Below, in pieces: positions 12,161 through 21,749 of a stretch of DNA of 26,502 nucleotides (position 1 is its first letter; each line of letters starts with the position of its first letter). The position numbers and the translations under genes are program-made. The notes beneath the pieces were generated by a model. That model had not been told where the DNA came from, did not search any database, and saw nothing but the letters and a program-made list of their open reading frames with translations. This stretch comes from CAIRYW01 sp041665985. Its GTDB lineage: Bacteria > Patescibacteriota > Minisyncoccia > Phycocordibacterales > CAIRYW01. The stretch lies in assembly GCA_041665985.1 (NCBI GenBank), contig JBAYHV010000007.1:1-26502 (forward strand), written 5' to 3'.

Positions 12161-13198
12161 ATGACAAAAAAAGCCCTAATTACCGGAATCACAGGGCAAG
12201 ACGGTTCCTATTTAGCCGAATTTCTACTTGAAAAAGGCTACGAGGTTCATGGAATAATAAGAAGATCTTCATCTTTCAACACTGGTCGAATAGACCATTT
12301 AATGAAAGATACTCACCAAAAAGATGCAAAAGTATTTCTTCATCATGGAGATCTAAGCGATAGTAGTAATATTTCTCGTTTGATCGAAAAAATTGCACCA
12401 GATGAAATTTACAATCTTGGAGCGCAAAGTCATGTACGAGTCAGTTTTGATATGCCGGAATACACAGCAGATATAGATGGAATAGGAACTCTCAGAATTT
12501 TGGATGCAATCAAAGATTCAAAAATTAAAACAAAGTTTTATCAAGCGTCTTCTTCTGAAATGTATGGACTTGTTCAAGAAGTTCCTCAAAAAGAAACTAC
12601 TCCGTTTTATCCACGTTCCCCTTACGGCTGTGCCAAACTTTATGCGTATTGGATCACAAAAAATTATCGTGAAAGCTACAACATGTTTGCGACGAACGGA
12701 ATTCTTTTCAATCATGAATCCCCCCGCAGAGGAAAAACTTTTGTGACTAAAAAAATTACTTTGGGTTTTGCTCAAATAAAAGCAGGACAGATCGAAAAAA
12801 TTTATCTTGGAAACCTAGATGCAAAACGAGACTGGGGTTATGCTAAAGATTATGTAGAAGGAATGTGGCTAATGTTACAAGCTGAAAAGCCAGATGATTA
12901 TGTTTTAGCGACAAACGAAACTCATTCTGTAAGAGAATTTATAGAGGAAGCAGGAAAACACTTTGATTTTGAAATTATTTGGGAAGGAAAAGGATTAGAA
13001 GAAAAAGGAATCAATAAAAAAACTGGAAAAGTAATTATCGAAATCGATCCAAAATATTTCAGACCAGCAGAAGTAGACCTCCTTATCGGTGATTATTCAA
13101 AAGCAAAAAAAGAATTAGGATGGGAGCCAAAAACTTCTTTTAAAGAATTGGTAAAAATAATGTGTGAGGAAGATTTGAGAGAAGTAACCAAGCAATAA
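12161..13198 (+). CDS. gmd: GDP-mannose 4,6-dehydratase
   Basis: Cytoplasmic short-chain dehydrogenase/reductase that converts GDP-D-mannose to GDP-4-keto-6-deoxy-D-mannose, the first step to GDP-L-fucose (and GDP-rhamnose or perosamine). Full length, 345 aa. The NAD(P)-binding GITGQDG (9-15) is intact. The active site is visible as SSSEMYG (130-136, Ser132 and Glu133) and YxxxK at Tyr155/Lys159 (SPYGCAK). Family signatures RRSSSFNTGRIDH and NHESPRRGKTFVTKKI are also present. It is followed after 15 bp by the GDP-fucose synthase gene, fixing the pathway to L-fucose. It is the first gene of the plus-strand cluster. Confidence 0.97.
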   Translation: MTKKALITGITGQDGSYLAEFLLEKGYEVHGIIRRSSSFNTGRIDHLMKDTHQKDAKVFLHHGDLSDSSNISRLIEKIAPDEIYNLGAQSHVRVSFDMPEYTADIDGIGTLRILDAIKDSKIKTKFYQASSSEMYGLVQEVPQKETTPFYPRSPYGCAKLYAYWITKNYRESYNMFATNGILFNHESPRRGKTFVTKKITLGFAQIKAGQIEKIYLGNLDAKRDWGYAKDYVEGMWLMLQAEKPDDYVLATNETHSVREFIEEAGKHFDFEIIWEGKGLEEKGINKKTGKVIIEIDPKYFRPAEVDLLIGDYSKAKKELGWEPKTSFKELVKIMCEEDLREVTKQ

Positions 13199-13213
13199 TT
13201 ACCAATTTTCAAA

Positions 13214-14143
13214 ATGATGAAAAAAGACTCTCTTATATATGTAGCGGGACATAATGGACTTGTTGGAAGTGCTATTGTCCGCGAGTTAAACAAAAAAGGT
13301 TACAAAAATATTTTGACTCGAACTAGACAAGAATTAGATCTGCTTGATAGTTCTGCTGTTAAGAATTTTTTTGAAAAGGAAAAGCCAGAATATGTTTTTC
13401 TATCAGCTGCCAAAGTTGGAGGGATCGTTGCCAACTCTACCTTCCCCGCCGAGTTTATATACCAAAACTTAGTTATTCAAAACAATATTATTCACAATGC
13501 TTATTTATCAAAAGTTAAAAAACTTCTTTTCCTAGGTAGTTCTTGTATATATCCAAAACTTGCAAAGCAACCAATTAAAGAAGAATACCTTTTAACAGGA
13601 ACTCTTGAAGAAACAAACGACGCTTATGCAATAGCAAAAATTGCGGGGATAAAAATGTGCCAATCTTACAACAAGCAATATGGAACAAATTTTATTTCTA
13701 CTATGCCGACAAATCTTTATGGTAAAGGCGATAATTTTGATTTACAAACAAGCCATGTAATTCCTGCAATGATTAGAAAATTTGATGATGCAAAAAATTC
13801 CAAAGCCAAAGAGGTAGTTTTGTGGGGATCAGGAAAGCCAAAACGAGAATTTCTATATGTAGACGATCTTGCAGAAGCCTGCGTTTTTCTAATGAATAAC
13901 TATGCAGGAAGTGAGATAATAAATGTTGGCACAGGAACAGATCTAACAATAAAGTCTCTTGCAGAATTAATTAAAAAAATTGTAGGTTTTGATGGAAAAA
14001 TTGTTTGGGATAAAACAAAACCAGACGGCACACCTCGAAAATTGCTAAATGTAAAAAAAATCAATAAACTTGGCTGGACCGCAAAAACAGGTTTAGAAAC
14101 AGGAATCAAAAAGACGTATTTAGAATATAAAAAAAATATATAA
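13214..14143 (+). CDS. fcl: GDP-L-fucose synthase
   Basis: Bifunctional 3,5-epimerase/4-reductase that turns GDP-4-keto-6-deoxymannose into GDP-L-fucose with NADPH. 309 aa, the usual length. Visible: GHNGLVG (12-18) for the cofactor, AAKVGGI, the catalytic Ser in GSSCIYP (108-114), and Tyr138/Lys142 in AYAIAK. NLYGKGDNFD and REFLYVDDLAEA are typical of the family. The ATG at 13214 is followed at once by a second ATG, so the first Met could be dispensable. Its product would be the donor for the GT11 fucosyltransferase-like enzyme 9 kb downstream. No Shine-Dalgarno sequence. Confidence 0.96.
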   Translation: MMKKDSLIYVAGHNGLVGSAIVRELNKKGYKNILTRTRQELDLLDSSAVKNFFEKEKPEYVFLSAAKVGGIVANSTFPAEFIYQNLVIQNNIIHNAYLSKVKKLLFLGSSCIYPKLAKQPIKEEYLLTGTLEETNDAYAIAKIAGIKMCQSYNKQYGTNFISTMPTNLYGKGDNFDLQTSHVIPAMIRKFDDAKNSKAKEVVLWGSGKPKREFLYVDDLAEACVFLMNNYAGSEIINVGTGTDLTIKSLAELIKKIVGFDGKIVWDKTKPDGTPRKLLNVKKINKLGWTAKTGLETGIKKTYLEYKKNI

Positions 14144-14159
14144 TTATTTAATATAAAAA

Positions 14160-15485
14160 ATGCCTCCCTTATCAATAGATTACATAAAAGAAAAATGGCA
14201 ACATGCCGGCTTTCAAAGATATTTTAAAAATATAGGATGGATGTTTTCTGCAAGAGTTTTTATACTTGCAGTTGCTTTTTTTATAAATGCTTATATGGCA
14301 CGTTATCTTGGACCTGCAAATTTCGGTTTATTGAATTATGTATTTAGTTTCGTTGGACTCTTCAGTTTTATGGCCTCTTTAGGTGTTGAATCTATTGCCA
14401 ATAGAGAAATAGTATCCGACCATTCAAAAAAAAGTTTAATCATAGGAACAAGTTTTTATCTTAAATTATTCGGAAGTTTCATTGCAATTCTGACAATTTT
14501 TGTCTTCGCTCGTTTAAGTACAAGCGATGTAATACTTTTGGGTCTTATAAGTATGTATTCTCTTACTTATGTTTTTAGCGCCTTTAACATCATCGAGACC
14601 TATTTTCAATCACAGGTTCTAGCAAAATATCCAGCCTTGATCACAATAACCGCCGGAGTAATATCTGCCATATTAAAAATAATTGCAATATCTTTAGGTG
14701 CTGGAATAATCTGGCTAACTGCGATTTATGTTTTGGAGAGCGTAGTAGTGGCTTCAGGATTATTATTCTTCTTTATCTTTAATGGACACAGTATAAAAGA
14801 ATGGGTATTTGATAAAACAATCGCACTCATGATTCTAAAAGATTCTTGGCCGTTAATGCTCTCATCAATTGCTTTTAGTGTGTATATGAAAATAGATCAA
14901 GTAATGATCAAAAACATGATCGGTAATGAACAAACCGGTATATATGCGGTAGCTTCAAAACTTGCAGAATTTTGGTATTTTATTCCAAGTACAATTTGTG
15001 CTTCTTTCTTCCCTGCCCTTATCAATGCAAAAAAAACAGGAAAAGAATTGTACGAAAGAAGGCTAAAAAAACTTTATGGTTTCATGTTTTGGTTATCTTT
15101 ATCCATAGCAATCTTTACAACTATATTTGCTCATATAATAATTTACATTCTTTTTGGAAATGAATATTTAGGAGCCGTAAACACACTCAAAATTTATGTC
15201 TGGGCAGGAATTGCTATCTCAATCGGGTTTGTTCTTTTTTATTATTTAATATTGGAAGGTCGTACAAGAATAAACGCGATCTCAACTATAATTGGCGCTA
15301 TACTAAATGTTAGTTTAAACTTGATCTTAATACCAAAATATGGAATTAATGGTGCCGCATTTGCAAGTCTTTTTTCTTATACTGCAATAACTATTTCTGT
15401 TTTATCTTTCAAGGAAAATAGAAACCAAGTTACTATTATTTTTGGATCAATAAAATCAGGTATTAGAATATTAAATTACAAATAA
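14160..15485 (+). CDS. Wzx-type polysaccharide flippase (MOP superfamily)
   Basis: A 441-aa integral membrane protein with 12-14 hydrophobic helices spread over the whole length. N-terminal features such as GWMFSARVFILAVAFFINAYMARYLGP and FGLLNYVFSFVGLFSF match the RfbX/Wzx branch of the MOP superfamily, which flips lipid-linked oligosaccharides from the inner to the outer face of the membrane. The conserved central stretch KDSWPLMLSSIAFSVYMKIDQVMI is also clear. It starts 16 bp after fcl and ends 1 bp before the next start. It and the polymerase/ligase on the other strand suggest a Wzx/Wzy-type pathway. Confidence 0.92.
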   Translation: MPPLSIDYIKEKWQHAGFQRYFKNIGWMFSARVFILAVAFFINAYMARYLGPANFGLLNYVFSFVGLFSFMASLGVESIANREIVSDHSKKSLIIGTSFYLKLFGSFIAILTIFVFARLSTSDVILLGLISMYSLTYVFSAFNIIETYFQSQVLAKYPALITITAGVISAILKIIAISLGAGIIWLTAIYVLESVVVASGLLFFFIFNGHSIKEWVFDKTIALMILKDSWPLMLSSIAFSVYMKIDQVMIKNMIGNEQTGIYAVASKLAEFWYFIPSTICASFFPALINAKKTGKELYERRLKKLYGFMFWLSLSIAIFTTIFAHIIIYILFGNEYLGAVNTLKIYVWAGIAISIGFVLFYYLILEGRTRINAISTIIGAILNVSLNLILIPKYGINGAAFASLFSYTAITISVLSFKENRNQVTIIFGSIKSGIRILNYK

Positions 15486-15486
15486 A

Positions 15487-16164
15487 ATGATCAAATTCAT
15501 AAGAAACAATATTCTGAAAAAAATATATTATTTATTAATTAATATCTATAAAGTTAATCAAATAATTCTTAAACAATATGGTTATCTTAAAACCATACGA
15601 TTTGGATTACCCGTAAACCAAAAAGGAGAACCTATTCCTTGGTATACCTACCCTGCCATAGAATATATTGATCAATTAGATCTAAGTGAAAAAAACATCT
15701 TCGAATACGGATCAGGTCATTCTTCCTTATTTTTTGCTAAAAAAGCTAAAAGCGTAACAAGCGTTGAAGAAGATAAAGAATGGTTTGAAAAAATTTCTAA
15801 AAACAAACCTGAAAACTTAAACATTTTATATAAAAAAGAAAAAAATGATTATGTATCGTCCATTACAAAATTCAATAAAAAATTTGACCTTATAATAATT
15901 GATGCAAATTATAGAATTGAATGTTGTTCTGTTGCAAAAGATTACTTAAACGATGGAGGAATTATTATTTTGGACAATTCTGATCGTGATAATGACAGTG
16001 CAATCTATCTTAGGAATATTCCTAATTTGATCGAGGTAAATTTTTCTGGATTTGGACCAATTAATGGGTATACATGGACAACATCTTTATTTTTTTCAAG
16101 AAATTATAATATTCAAATGATCAACAAATCACAGTCTCAGAAATCTATTGGCGAAGCTAAATAA
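15487..16164 (+). CDS. class I SAM-dependent methyltransferase-like protein
   Basis: A 225-aa protein with a Rossmann methyltransferase core. Motif I is IFEYGSGHSSLFFAKKAK (71-88), followed by an acidic strand end SVEED, and a later strand FDLIIIDANYR then DGGIIILDNSD. This matches the class I SAM methyltransferases found in glycan clusters; the acceptor (sugar hydroxyl, or other) is unknown. The first 40 residues are hydrophobic/basic and may sit at the membrane. It lies 1 bp after the flippase and 4 bp before the FkbM-like gene. Confidence 0.75.
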   Translation: MIKFIRNNILKKIYYLLINIYKVNQIILKQYGYLKTIRFGLPVNQKGEPIPWYTYPAIEYIDQLDLSEKNIFEYGSGHSSLFFAKKAKSVTSVEEDKEWFEKISKNKPENLNILYKKEKNDYVSSITKFNKKFDLIIIDANYRIECCSVAKDYLNDGGIIILDNSDRDNDSAIYLRNIPNLIEVNFSGFGPINGYTWTTSLFFSRNYNIQMINKSQSQKSIGEAK

Positions 16165-16168
16165 TTAT

Positions 16169-16885
16169 ATGAAATATATAAAAGATATTGTTAAAAAATC
16201 ATTTCCTTTATTCTACAAATTCTTAATAAAAATAAAGATCAATTTTTTTAGCCTTTCTAGAAAATCATATTCTATGGCGGGAGAAGATATTGTTTTATCT
16301 ACCTTTCTTTTAGAAGCCGATAAGATTAAAAAAGGATTTTACGTTGATATTGGAGCATACAAACCAGTAAGATTTTCTAATACTTATTACTTTTATAAAA
16401 AAGGTTGGAGTGGAATAAATATAGATGCAAAACCAGGCAGTATGGCTGTTTTTAATAGAAAAAGAAAAAGAGATATAAATTTAGAAATTGGAATTTCCAA
16501 AAACGAAAGCAAAATAGATTTTTATATTTTTGAAGAATCTGCTTACAATACTTTTTCTAAAGATCTAGCAGATTCCCACATTAACCAAGGTATCTCCCTT
16601 GCAAAAAAAGTAGTTATAGAAACAAAGAGACTAGAGAATGTTTTAGATCAATACCTACCGGTCAATAAAAAAATTGATTTTATGAATATTGACGTTGAAG
16701 GTTTTGATTTAGAAGTATTAGAATCGAATAATTGGAACAAATATAATCCTAGTTATATTTTAATAGAAATGCACGACACAGATCTAGAAAATATTAAAAA
16801 CTCCTCTCTTTACAATTTTTTAGTAAGCAAAAATTACAAATTAGTTTCTATGGCTTATATAACACTAATTTTTAAAAAATATTAG
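16169..16885 (+). CDS. FkbM family methyltransferase
   Basis: A 238-aa FkbM-type (Methyltransf_21) SAM-dependent O-methyltransferase. Key parts: AGEDIVLSTFLLE, then motif I GFYVDIGAYKP, GWSGINIDAKPG, and the second-half motif IDFMNIDVEGFDLEVLES. FkbM-like enzymes methylate hydroxyls on polyketides and sugars. The ATG at 16169, 4 bp after the preceding stop, is preferred over an upstream TTG that would overlap the previous gene by 17 bp. It is one of five methyltransferase-like genes in this cluster. Confidence 0.88.
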   Translation: MKYIKDIVKKSFPLFYKFLIKIKINFFSLSRKSYSMAGEDIVLSTFLLEADKIKKGFYVDIGAYKPVRFSNTYYFYKKGWSGINIDAKPGSMAVFNRKRKRDINLEIGISKNESKIDFYIFEESAYNTFSKDLADSHINQGISLAKKVVIETKRLENVLDQYLPVNKKIDFMNIDVEGFDLEVLESNNWNKYNPSYILIEMHDTDLENIKNSSLYNFLVSKNYKLVSMAYITLIFKKY

Positions 16886-16896
16886 TTAAAAATAAC

Positions 16897-17829
16897 ATGA
16901 AATTATCACCTATTGTTTTATTTGTTTATAATCGTCTCCAACACACAAAGGAAACAGTCGAAGCCTTACAGAAAAATTACATGGCAAGTGAAAGTGACTT
17001 GATTATTTTTTCCGATGGTTGGAAAAATCAAGAATATCGAAAAGAAGTTGAAGAAGTTAGAAATTATATAAAAACAATAACTGGTTTTAAATCTTTAAAA
17101 ATTTATGAAAATACTGAGAATTCAGGATTAGCCAGATCAATAATTTCTGGAGTTAGCAAAATAATTAATGAATACGGCAAAATTATAGTACTAGAAGACG
17201 ACATGCTAACTTCGCAACATTTTCTCGAATATATGAATAATGGATTAAATATGTATGAAAATGATAGCAATGTTATTAGTATTCATGGTTATGTTTCTCC
17301 CACCAAAGAAAAACTTCCTGAGACTTTTTTTATAAAAGGAGCTGATTGCTGGGGATGGGCTACATGGAAAAGAGGTTGGGATATTTTTGAACCAGATGGA
17401 AAAAAATTATTAAAAGAATTAAAAAAAGGAAAATTACTAAAAGAATTTGATTTTTCTAATTCTTTTCCGTATTCAAAAATGCTTAAAGCTCAAATAAATG
17501 GAAAGAATAATTCCTGGGCCATTCGTTGGTATGCATCAGCCTTTTTAAAGGATAAATTAACTTTGTATCCAGGAAAATCATTGATCTATAATACTGGTTT
17601 TGATGGATCTGGTACCCATTGTGATTCAGATGATGTCTACAATAAACTAGATAGTATATTTGATATTAAAATTGAAGTAAGTAGAATAGAGATTAAAGAA
17701 AATTTATCTGCACGCAAATCAATAATTAATTATTTCAAAACAATCAAAAAAACCATATTAGAAAAAATTCTAATAAAAATAAAAAAAATATTTTTATTAG
17801 AAAAAACTAATATAGACAAAATCGTTTAA
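16897..17829 (+). CDS. GT-A glycosyltransferase, HlpA-like
   Basis: A 310-aa glycosyltransferase with a GT-A fold: N-terminal PIVLFVYNRLQHTKETVEAL, then IIVLEDDML (97-104), whose Glu-Asp-Asp stands at the metal-binding DxD position, and GADCWGWATWKRGWDIF, the hallmark of the 'hemolytic protein HlpA-like' family related in fold to GlcNAc-transferase I. It transfers a sugar from a nucleotide donor; donor and acceptor are unknown. The C-terminal 50 residues are Lys/Ile-rich and may contact the membrane. It starts 11 bp after the FkbM gene. Confidence 0.82.
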   Translation: MKLSPIVLFVYNRLQHTKETVEALQKNYMASESDLIIFSDGWKNQEYRKEVEEVRNYIKTITGFKSLKIYENTENSGLARSIISGVSKIINEYGKIIVLEDDMLTSQHFLEYMNNGLNMYENDSNVISIHGYVSPTKEKLPETFFIKGADCWGWATWKRGWDIFEPDGKKLLKELKKGKLLKEFDFSNSFPYSKMLKAQINGKNNSWAIRWYASAFLKDKLTLYPGKSLIYNTGFDGSGTHCDSDDVYNKLDSIFDIKIEVSRIEIKENLSARKSIINYFKTIKKTILEKILIKIKKIFLLEKTNIDKIV

Positions 17830-17867
17830 GCTAGACTTATTAAATATTAATATTAAAAAAAATCTGA

Positions 17868-18608
17868 ATGAAATATATAACTTTACTAAAAAAGAAAATA
17901 ATAGATAAAAATTTTTTTCAACCATCTTGGTATTCTGTTTTTATTAATCCATATTTTATCGCGAGAAAATCCTTAAACAATCATGTAAAAGAATTTTCAA
18001 AGACAGTCGGTCTAAATAAAGATATTTTGGATGTTGGATGTGGATCAAAACCCTACAAAATTTTTTTTGAAAAAAATAATTACGTAGGGATTGATATCAA
18101 AGAAGATAGCGACGCAGATGACGTAAAAATACCTGAAAAATTTTATGATGGATTAAACATACCTTACAATGATAATAGTTTTGATTTCATAATCTGCACT
18201 CAAGTACTTGAACACGCTATAGATCCTGATAAATTATTAAAAGAATGTAACAGAGTACTGAAACAAAACGGGATCATATTCCTAACAATGCCATTCGTTT
18301 ATCCAGAACATGCAATTCCTTATGATTTTAGGCGCTTTACCTCTTATGGACATAGAAAAATTTTCAAGGAATGCTCTTTTGATATTAAAAGTATATCTCC
18401 AACCTGCGGTCTTTTCAGAGTTTGTGGTCAATTAATGTCAGTTGCTATCTTTGAAAGTATTAAATTTAAATCGACCTTAATCAAACTTTTTCTTTCTATT
18501 CTAGTTTGTGCACCTATACAAATTATTTCTATTTTTCTTGATTATATTTTCTTCAATAAATGGATAACCTTAGATTATGTCGTAATTGCTCAAAAAAAAA
18601 TAGATTGA
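17868..18608 (+). CDS. class I SAM-dependent methyltransferase (Methyltransf_11)
   Basis: A 246-aa methyltransferase. Motif I is ILDVGCGSKPY (53-63), the SAM-binding acidic end GIDIKED (74-80), and the post-motif CTQVLEHAIDPDKLLKECNRVLK with GIIFLTMPFVYPEHAIPYDFRRFTSYG. The C-terminal third holds hydrophobic stretches (LIKLFLSILVCAPIQIISIFLDYIFF), suggesting membrane association, so it may act on a lipid-linked glycan. It starts 38 bp after the glycosyltransferase and is followed 5 bp later by another methyltransferase-like gene. Confidence 0.85.
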   Translation: MKYITLLKKKIIDKNFFQPSWYSVFINPYFIARKSLNNHVKEFSKTVGLNKDILDVGCGSKPYKIFFEKNNYVGIDIKEDSDADDVKIPEKFYDGLNIPYNDNSFDFIICTQVLEHAIDPDKLLKECNRVLKQNGIIFLTMPFVYPEHAIPYDFRRFTSYGHRKIFKECSFDIKSISPTCGLFRVCGQLMSVAIFESIKFKSTLIKLFLSILVCAPIQIISIFLDYIFFNKWITLDYVVIAQKKID

Positions 18609-18613
18609 ATTTT

Positions 18614-19417
18614 ATGAAGAAAATATTAAAAAAGATAATTCCTGAAATTTTTTTTCATTTTATTACAAAACTGCGTTACGGGTATTTTGGAAAATATGAA
18701 GACTGGAAAAAAGTTAAAGAAAAAACCACAGGTTATGATAATAAAATAATCTTAGAAAAAGTAAAAAATTCTCTTTTAAAAGTGAAGAACGGTGAAGCTA
18801 TTTATGAACGAGATTCTGTTATTTTTGATAAAAAAGAATATTCTTGGCCATTATTAGCCTCCCTACTTCTAATTGCAGGAGAAAATGAAAATCAATTAAA
18901 CTTGATAGATTTTGGTGGGTCGCTAGGTAGTACATATTTTCAAAATAAAGTTTTTTTTAAACATCTTAAGTCACTACATTGGAACATAGTAGAACAACCT
19001 AATTTTGTTTCTTGTGGGAAAAAATATTTTGAGGATGAATTTTTACATTTTTACAATGATATTGACGAGTGCTTAGCTAAAGAAAAACCTTCAGCTATTT
19101 TACTTTCTAGTGTAATTGAATACATAGAAAAACCATATGAATTATTAAAAAAAATTATTGATAGTAACTTTCAGTACATAATTTTAGATAGAATAAATTT
19201 TTCAGAAGACAACTCAGAATTTATAACCTTACAAAAAGTTCCACCTCAAATTTACACAGCTAGTTATCCATGTTGGTTTTTTAGTGAACAAAAATTTTTA
19301 AATTTTTTTTCTGGAAAATATGAATTATTAGCGGATTTTGTTGCTCTTGGAGGAAAAATTAAACAGAATAACATTAAAGGTTACTACAAAGGTTTTATAT
19401 TTAAAATAAAAAAATAA
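18614..19417 (+). CDS. putative methyltransferase, TIGR04325 family
   Basis: A 267-aa protein that I recognise as the TIGR04325 methyltransferase family of glycan clusters: GYDNKIILEKV, YERDSVIFDKKEYSWPLLASL, LIDFGGSLGSTYFQNK (97-112) at the SAM motif I position, WNIVEQPNFV and AILLSSVIEYI. The substrate is unknown. The ATG at 18614, 5 bp past the preceding TGA stop, is chosen; an ATG at 18560 would overlap the previous gene by 49 bp and add residues without family resemblance. It ends directly against the next gene's ATG (TAAATG). Confidence 0.8.
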   Translation: MKKILKKIIPEIFFHFITKLRYGYFGKYEDWKKVKEKTTGYDNKIILEKVKNSLLKVKNGEAIYERDSVIFDKKEYSWPLLASLLLIAGENENQLNLIDFGGSLGSTYFQNKVFFKHLKSLHWNIVEQPNFVSCGKKYFEDEFLHFYNDIDECLAKEKPSAILLSSVIEYIEKPYELLKKIIDSNFQYIILDRINFSEDNSEFITLQKVPPQIYTASYPCWFFSEQKFLNFFSGKYELLADFVALGGKIKQNNIKGYYKGFIFKIKK

Positions 19418-20407
19418 ATGCATATTTTTTGTACAATGTTCGATAAGAACTATCTTTATAAAGGTTTAACTTTATATTTTTCATTAGAGAAAAATTGCCC
19501 TGATTTCAATTTATGGGTTTTATGTATGGATAGCGAAACTCTTGAATTACTTAGAAAAATGAATTTGAGTAAAATTAAATTAATTACACTTGAAGAATTT
19601 GAAAATGAGAAATTAAAAAAAATAAAAAATCAAAGAACAGCTTCAGAATATTCTTGGACATGTGCGGCGAATCTTTGCTGGTTTATGTTAGATAAGATCA
19701 ATGATCAAGATTTAATTACATATTTAGATGCGGATTTATATTTCTTTTCTAATCCACAAGATATTTTTAATGAAATTAAAAACTCTTCTATTGCTATTAT
19801 TGAACATAAACTTAAAGGGTCTAAACTGGAATTAGAAAAATACGTAGGTAAATACAATGTTGGTTGGGTATCTTTTAGAAAAGATAAAGAAGGAATTAAA
19901 GCCTCAGAATGGTGGAAAGACAGGGTATTAGAATGGTGTTTTGCTTATTTTAAAAATGGAATGATTGGAGATCAACATTATTTAAATGATTGGACCGAAA
20001 GATTCGAAAATGTATGCGTAATTAAAAATGAAGGAGCTGATATTGCTCCATGGAATGTTAATAATTTAAGGATAACATTTAAAAATGAAAAAGTTTTTGT
20101 AGGAAATTCTCCACTTATTTTTTATCATTTTCATAATTTTTCCCTTATAAATAAAAATTCATATATTCCAGTAACAGCCTATAACATTCCAAACACAGCA
20201 AAAATCTATATATACAATAAGTACTTTAAAGAAATGAAAAAAACAATAGAATTTGTATCCGGTTTTGATCAAAATTTTAATTCCGGTTTTAGAGATAAAT
20301 TTATTAAAGCATACATCGCACGGATTCTTTTTAGGAGTAGACTTTTTGAATATCTGTATATAAGATATAGTTGTTATAAATTAAAAAAAACTGCCAGCAC
20401 AATATGA
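19418..20407 (+). CDS. glycosyltransferase with GT-A/GT8-like fold
   Basis: A 329-aa putative glycosyltransferase. MHIFCTMFDKNYLYKGLTLYFSLEKN is the opening seen in nucleotide-sugar transferases of the GT8-like group; LITYLDADLYFF (99-110) gives the metal-binding DxD (Asp104, Asp106). GKYNVGWVSFRKD and GMIGDQHYLNDW, with IFYHFHNF, are also characteristic. The donor is unknown. Its TGA stop overlaps the ATG of rmlB (ATGA, 20404-20407), so translation is coupled. Confidence 0.82.
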   Translation: MHIFCTMFDKNYLYKGLTLYFSLEKNCPDFNLWVLCMDSETLELLRKMNLSKIKLITLEEFENEKLKKIKNQRTASEYSWTCAANLCWFMLDKINDQDLITYLDADLYFFSNPQDIFNEIKNSSIAIIEHKLKGSKLELEKYVGKYNVGWVSFRKDKEGIKASEWWKDRVLEWCFAYFKNGMIGDQHYLNDWTERFENVCVIKNEGADIAPWNVNNLRITFKNEKVFVGNSPLIFYHFHNFSLINKNSYIPVTAYNIPNTAKIYIYNKYFKEMKKTIEFVSGFDQNFNSGFRDKFIKAYIARILFRSRLFEYLYIRYSCYKLKKTASTI

Positions 20408-21336
20408 AAAACAGAATTTTAGTAACTGGAGGATTAGGTTTTATTGGCAGTTATTTTGTCGAATTAGCTTTATCTAAAGGATATTTCGTTATCAATGTAG
20501 ACAAACAAACTTACGCATCAAGAAAAGATTTAGATTTTTCAAAATACGACAACTATGAGTATATAAATGATGATATTTGCACCTTGCATCATTTACCAAC
20601 AAATATAGATTGGATTGTAAATTTTGCCGCAGAAACTCATGTAGATAATTCTATTTTATCTAACGATGTTTTTTTGCAATCAAATATAAAAGGTGTATAT
20701 AACCTTCTTGAACTTATTCGTACTAGAGACCCAGGCGATCGACCTAGATTATTACAGATTTCAACAGATGAGGTGTACGGTGATATATTAAACGGAAGTA
20801 AAAATGAAGACTCTTGTTTGTTTCCATCTAATCCTTATTCTGCTACAAAATCAGCAGCGGAACAATTAATTTATGCTTGGGGCAGAACCTATGGAGTAAA
20901 ATATATTATTTGTCGAAGTAGTAATAATTATGGATACGGACAACACGAAGAAAAATTGATACCTAGAACTATTGAATTAACTTTACAAAATAAAAAAATG
21001 ACTGTTCACGGAAATGGTTCTTATAGTCGAGAATGGACATACGTTGGAGACAATTGCGAAGGCATATTAACAGCTATGGAAAAAGGAAAAGAAGGAGAAA
21101 TATATAATATATCTTCATGTGAAATGATGACTAATTTAGAAATTGTTAAAAAAATATTGGTTACGATGGGTAAACCAGAAGATCATTACGTATTAACAGA
21201 AAATAGAGTTGGACAGGACATAAGATATAGCGTCAATCCAGAAAAATTAAAGAAACTTGGATGGCAACCAAAAATGAATCTGGAAGAATATTTACCAGAA
21301 CTGATTAAAAAATACCAGAAGATAAATGAAAAATAA
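20404..21336 (+). CDS. rmlB: dTDP-glucose 4,6-dehydratase
   Basis: NAD-dependent SDR enzyme making dTDP-4-keto-6-deoxyglucose from dTDP-glucose. 310 aa, slightly shorter than the typical 330-360. GGLGFIG (9-15) binds NAD; the catalytic Thr121-Asp122-Glu123 is in STDEVYGD and the Tyr145/Lys149 pair in YSATK. NYGYGQHEEKLIPRTIELTLQNKKMTVHGNG is typical of RmlB. Followed by a 3,4-ketoisomerase and a PLP aminotransferase, its product feeds an amino-dideoxyhexose; no rmlC or rmlD is seen, so L-rhamnose is not made here. No rmlA is present in the window; its dTDP-glucose must come from elsewhere. Confidence 0.94.
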   Translation: MKNRILVTGGLGFIGSYFVELALSKGYFVINVDKQTYASRKDLDFSKYDNYEYINDDICTLHHLPTNIDWIVNFAAETHVDNSILSNDVFLQSNIKGVYNLLELIRTRDPGDRPRLLQISTDEVYGDILNGSKNEDSCLFPSNPYSATKSAAEQLIYAWGRTYGVKYIICRSSNNYGYGQHEEKLIPRTIELTLQNKKMTVHGNGSYSREWTYVGDNCEGILTAMEKGKEGEIYNISSCEMMTNLEIVKKILVTMGKPEDHYVLTENRVGQDIRYSVNPEKLKKLGWQPKMNLEEYLPELIKKYQKINEK

Positions 21337-21745
21337 TTTTTATGAAATCATAGATTTTCCCTTTCATTCATCTGAGAAAGGTTCTTTGGTAATGTTTCAA
21401 AACAAAAGTACAAAATCTGAAAACATTTTACCTTTTGATATTAAAAAGATTCTGGTTATCAAAGATATAAAAGAAAGCGATATTCGAGGAGAACACACTC
21501 ACCACAAAACACGACAAATACTTTTTGTAATAAACGGATCTTGCACTGTAAAATTAGACAATGGAAAAGAAAAAGCTAGCGTATCTTTAGACGCCTTTAA
21601 TAAAGGAATAGTTTTAGAACCATATGTTTGGCATACCATGGATAACTTTAAGTCAAATACTATTCTTTTGGTATTAGCAGATACCGAATATGATGAAAAA
21701 GACTATATACGGAATTATGATGATTTTTTAAGCTATATTAAATAA
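21326..21745 (+). CDS. dTDP-4-keto-6-deoxyglucose 3,4-ketoisomerase (FdtA/QdtA-like)
   Basis: A 139-aa cupin of the WxcM-like/FdtA family, which moves the keto group from C4 to C3 of dTDP-4-keto-6-deoxyglucose. The active-site stretch RGEHTHHKTRQ (54-64) has the paired His57/His59 expected of the family; VINGSCTVKLDNG and VWHTMDNF complete the cupin. FdtA and QdtA differ in C4 stereochemistry and cannot be told apart by eye. It overlaps rmlB by 11 bp and is followed after 4 bp by the aminotransferase, a typical order for 3-amino-3,6-dideoxyhexose synthesis. Confidence 0.9.
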   Translation: MKNNFYEIIDFPFHSSEKGSLVMFQNKSTKSENILPFDIKKILVIKDIKESDIRGEHTHHKTRQILFVINGSCTVKLDNGKEKASVSLDAFNKGIVLEPYVWHTMDNFKSNTILLVLADTEYDEKDYIRNYDDFLSYIK

Positions 21746-21749
21746 AGTT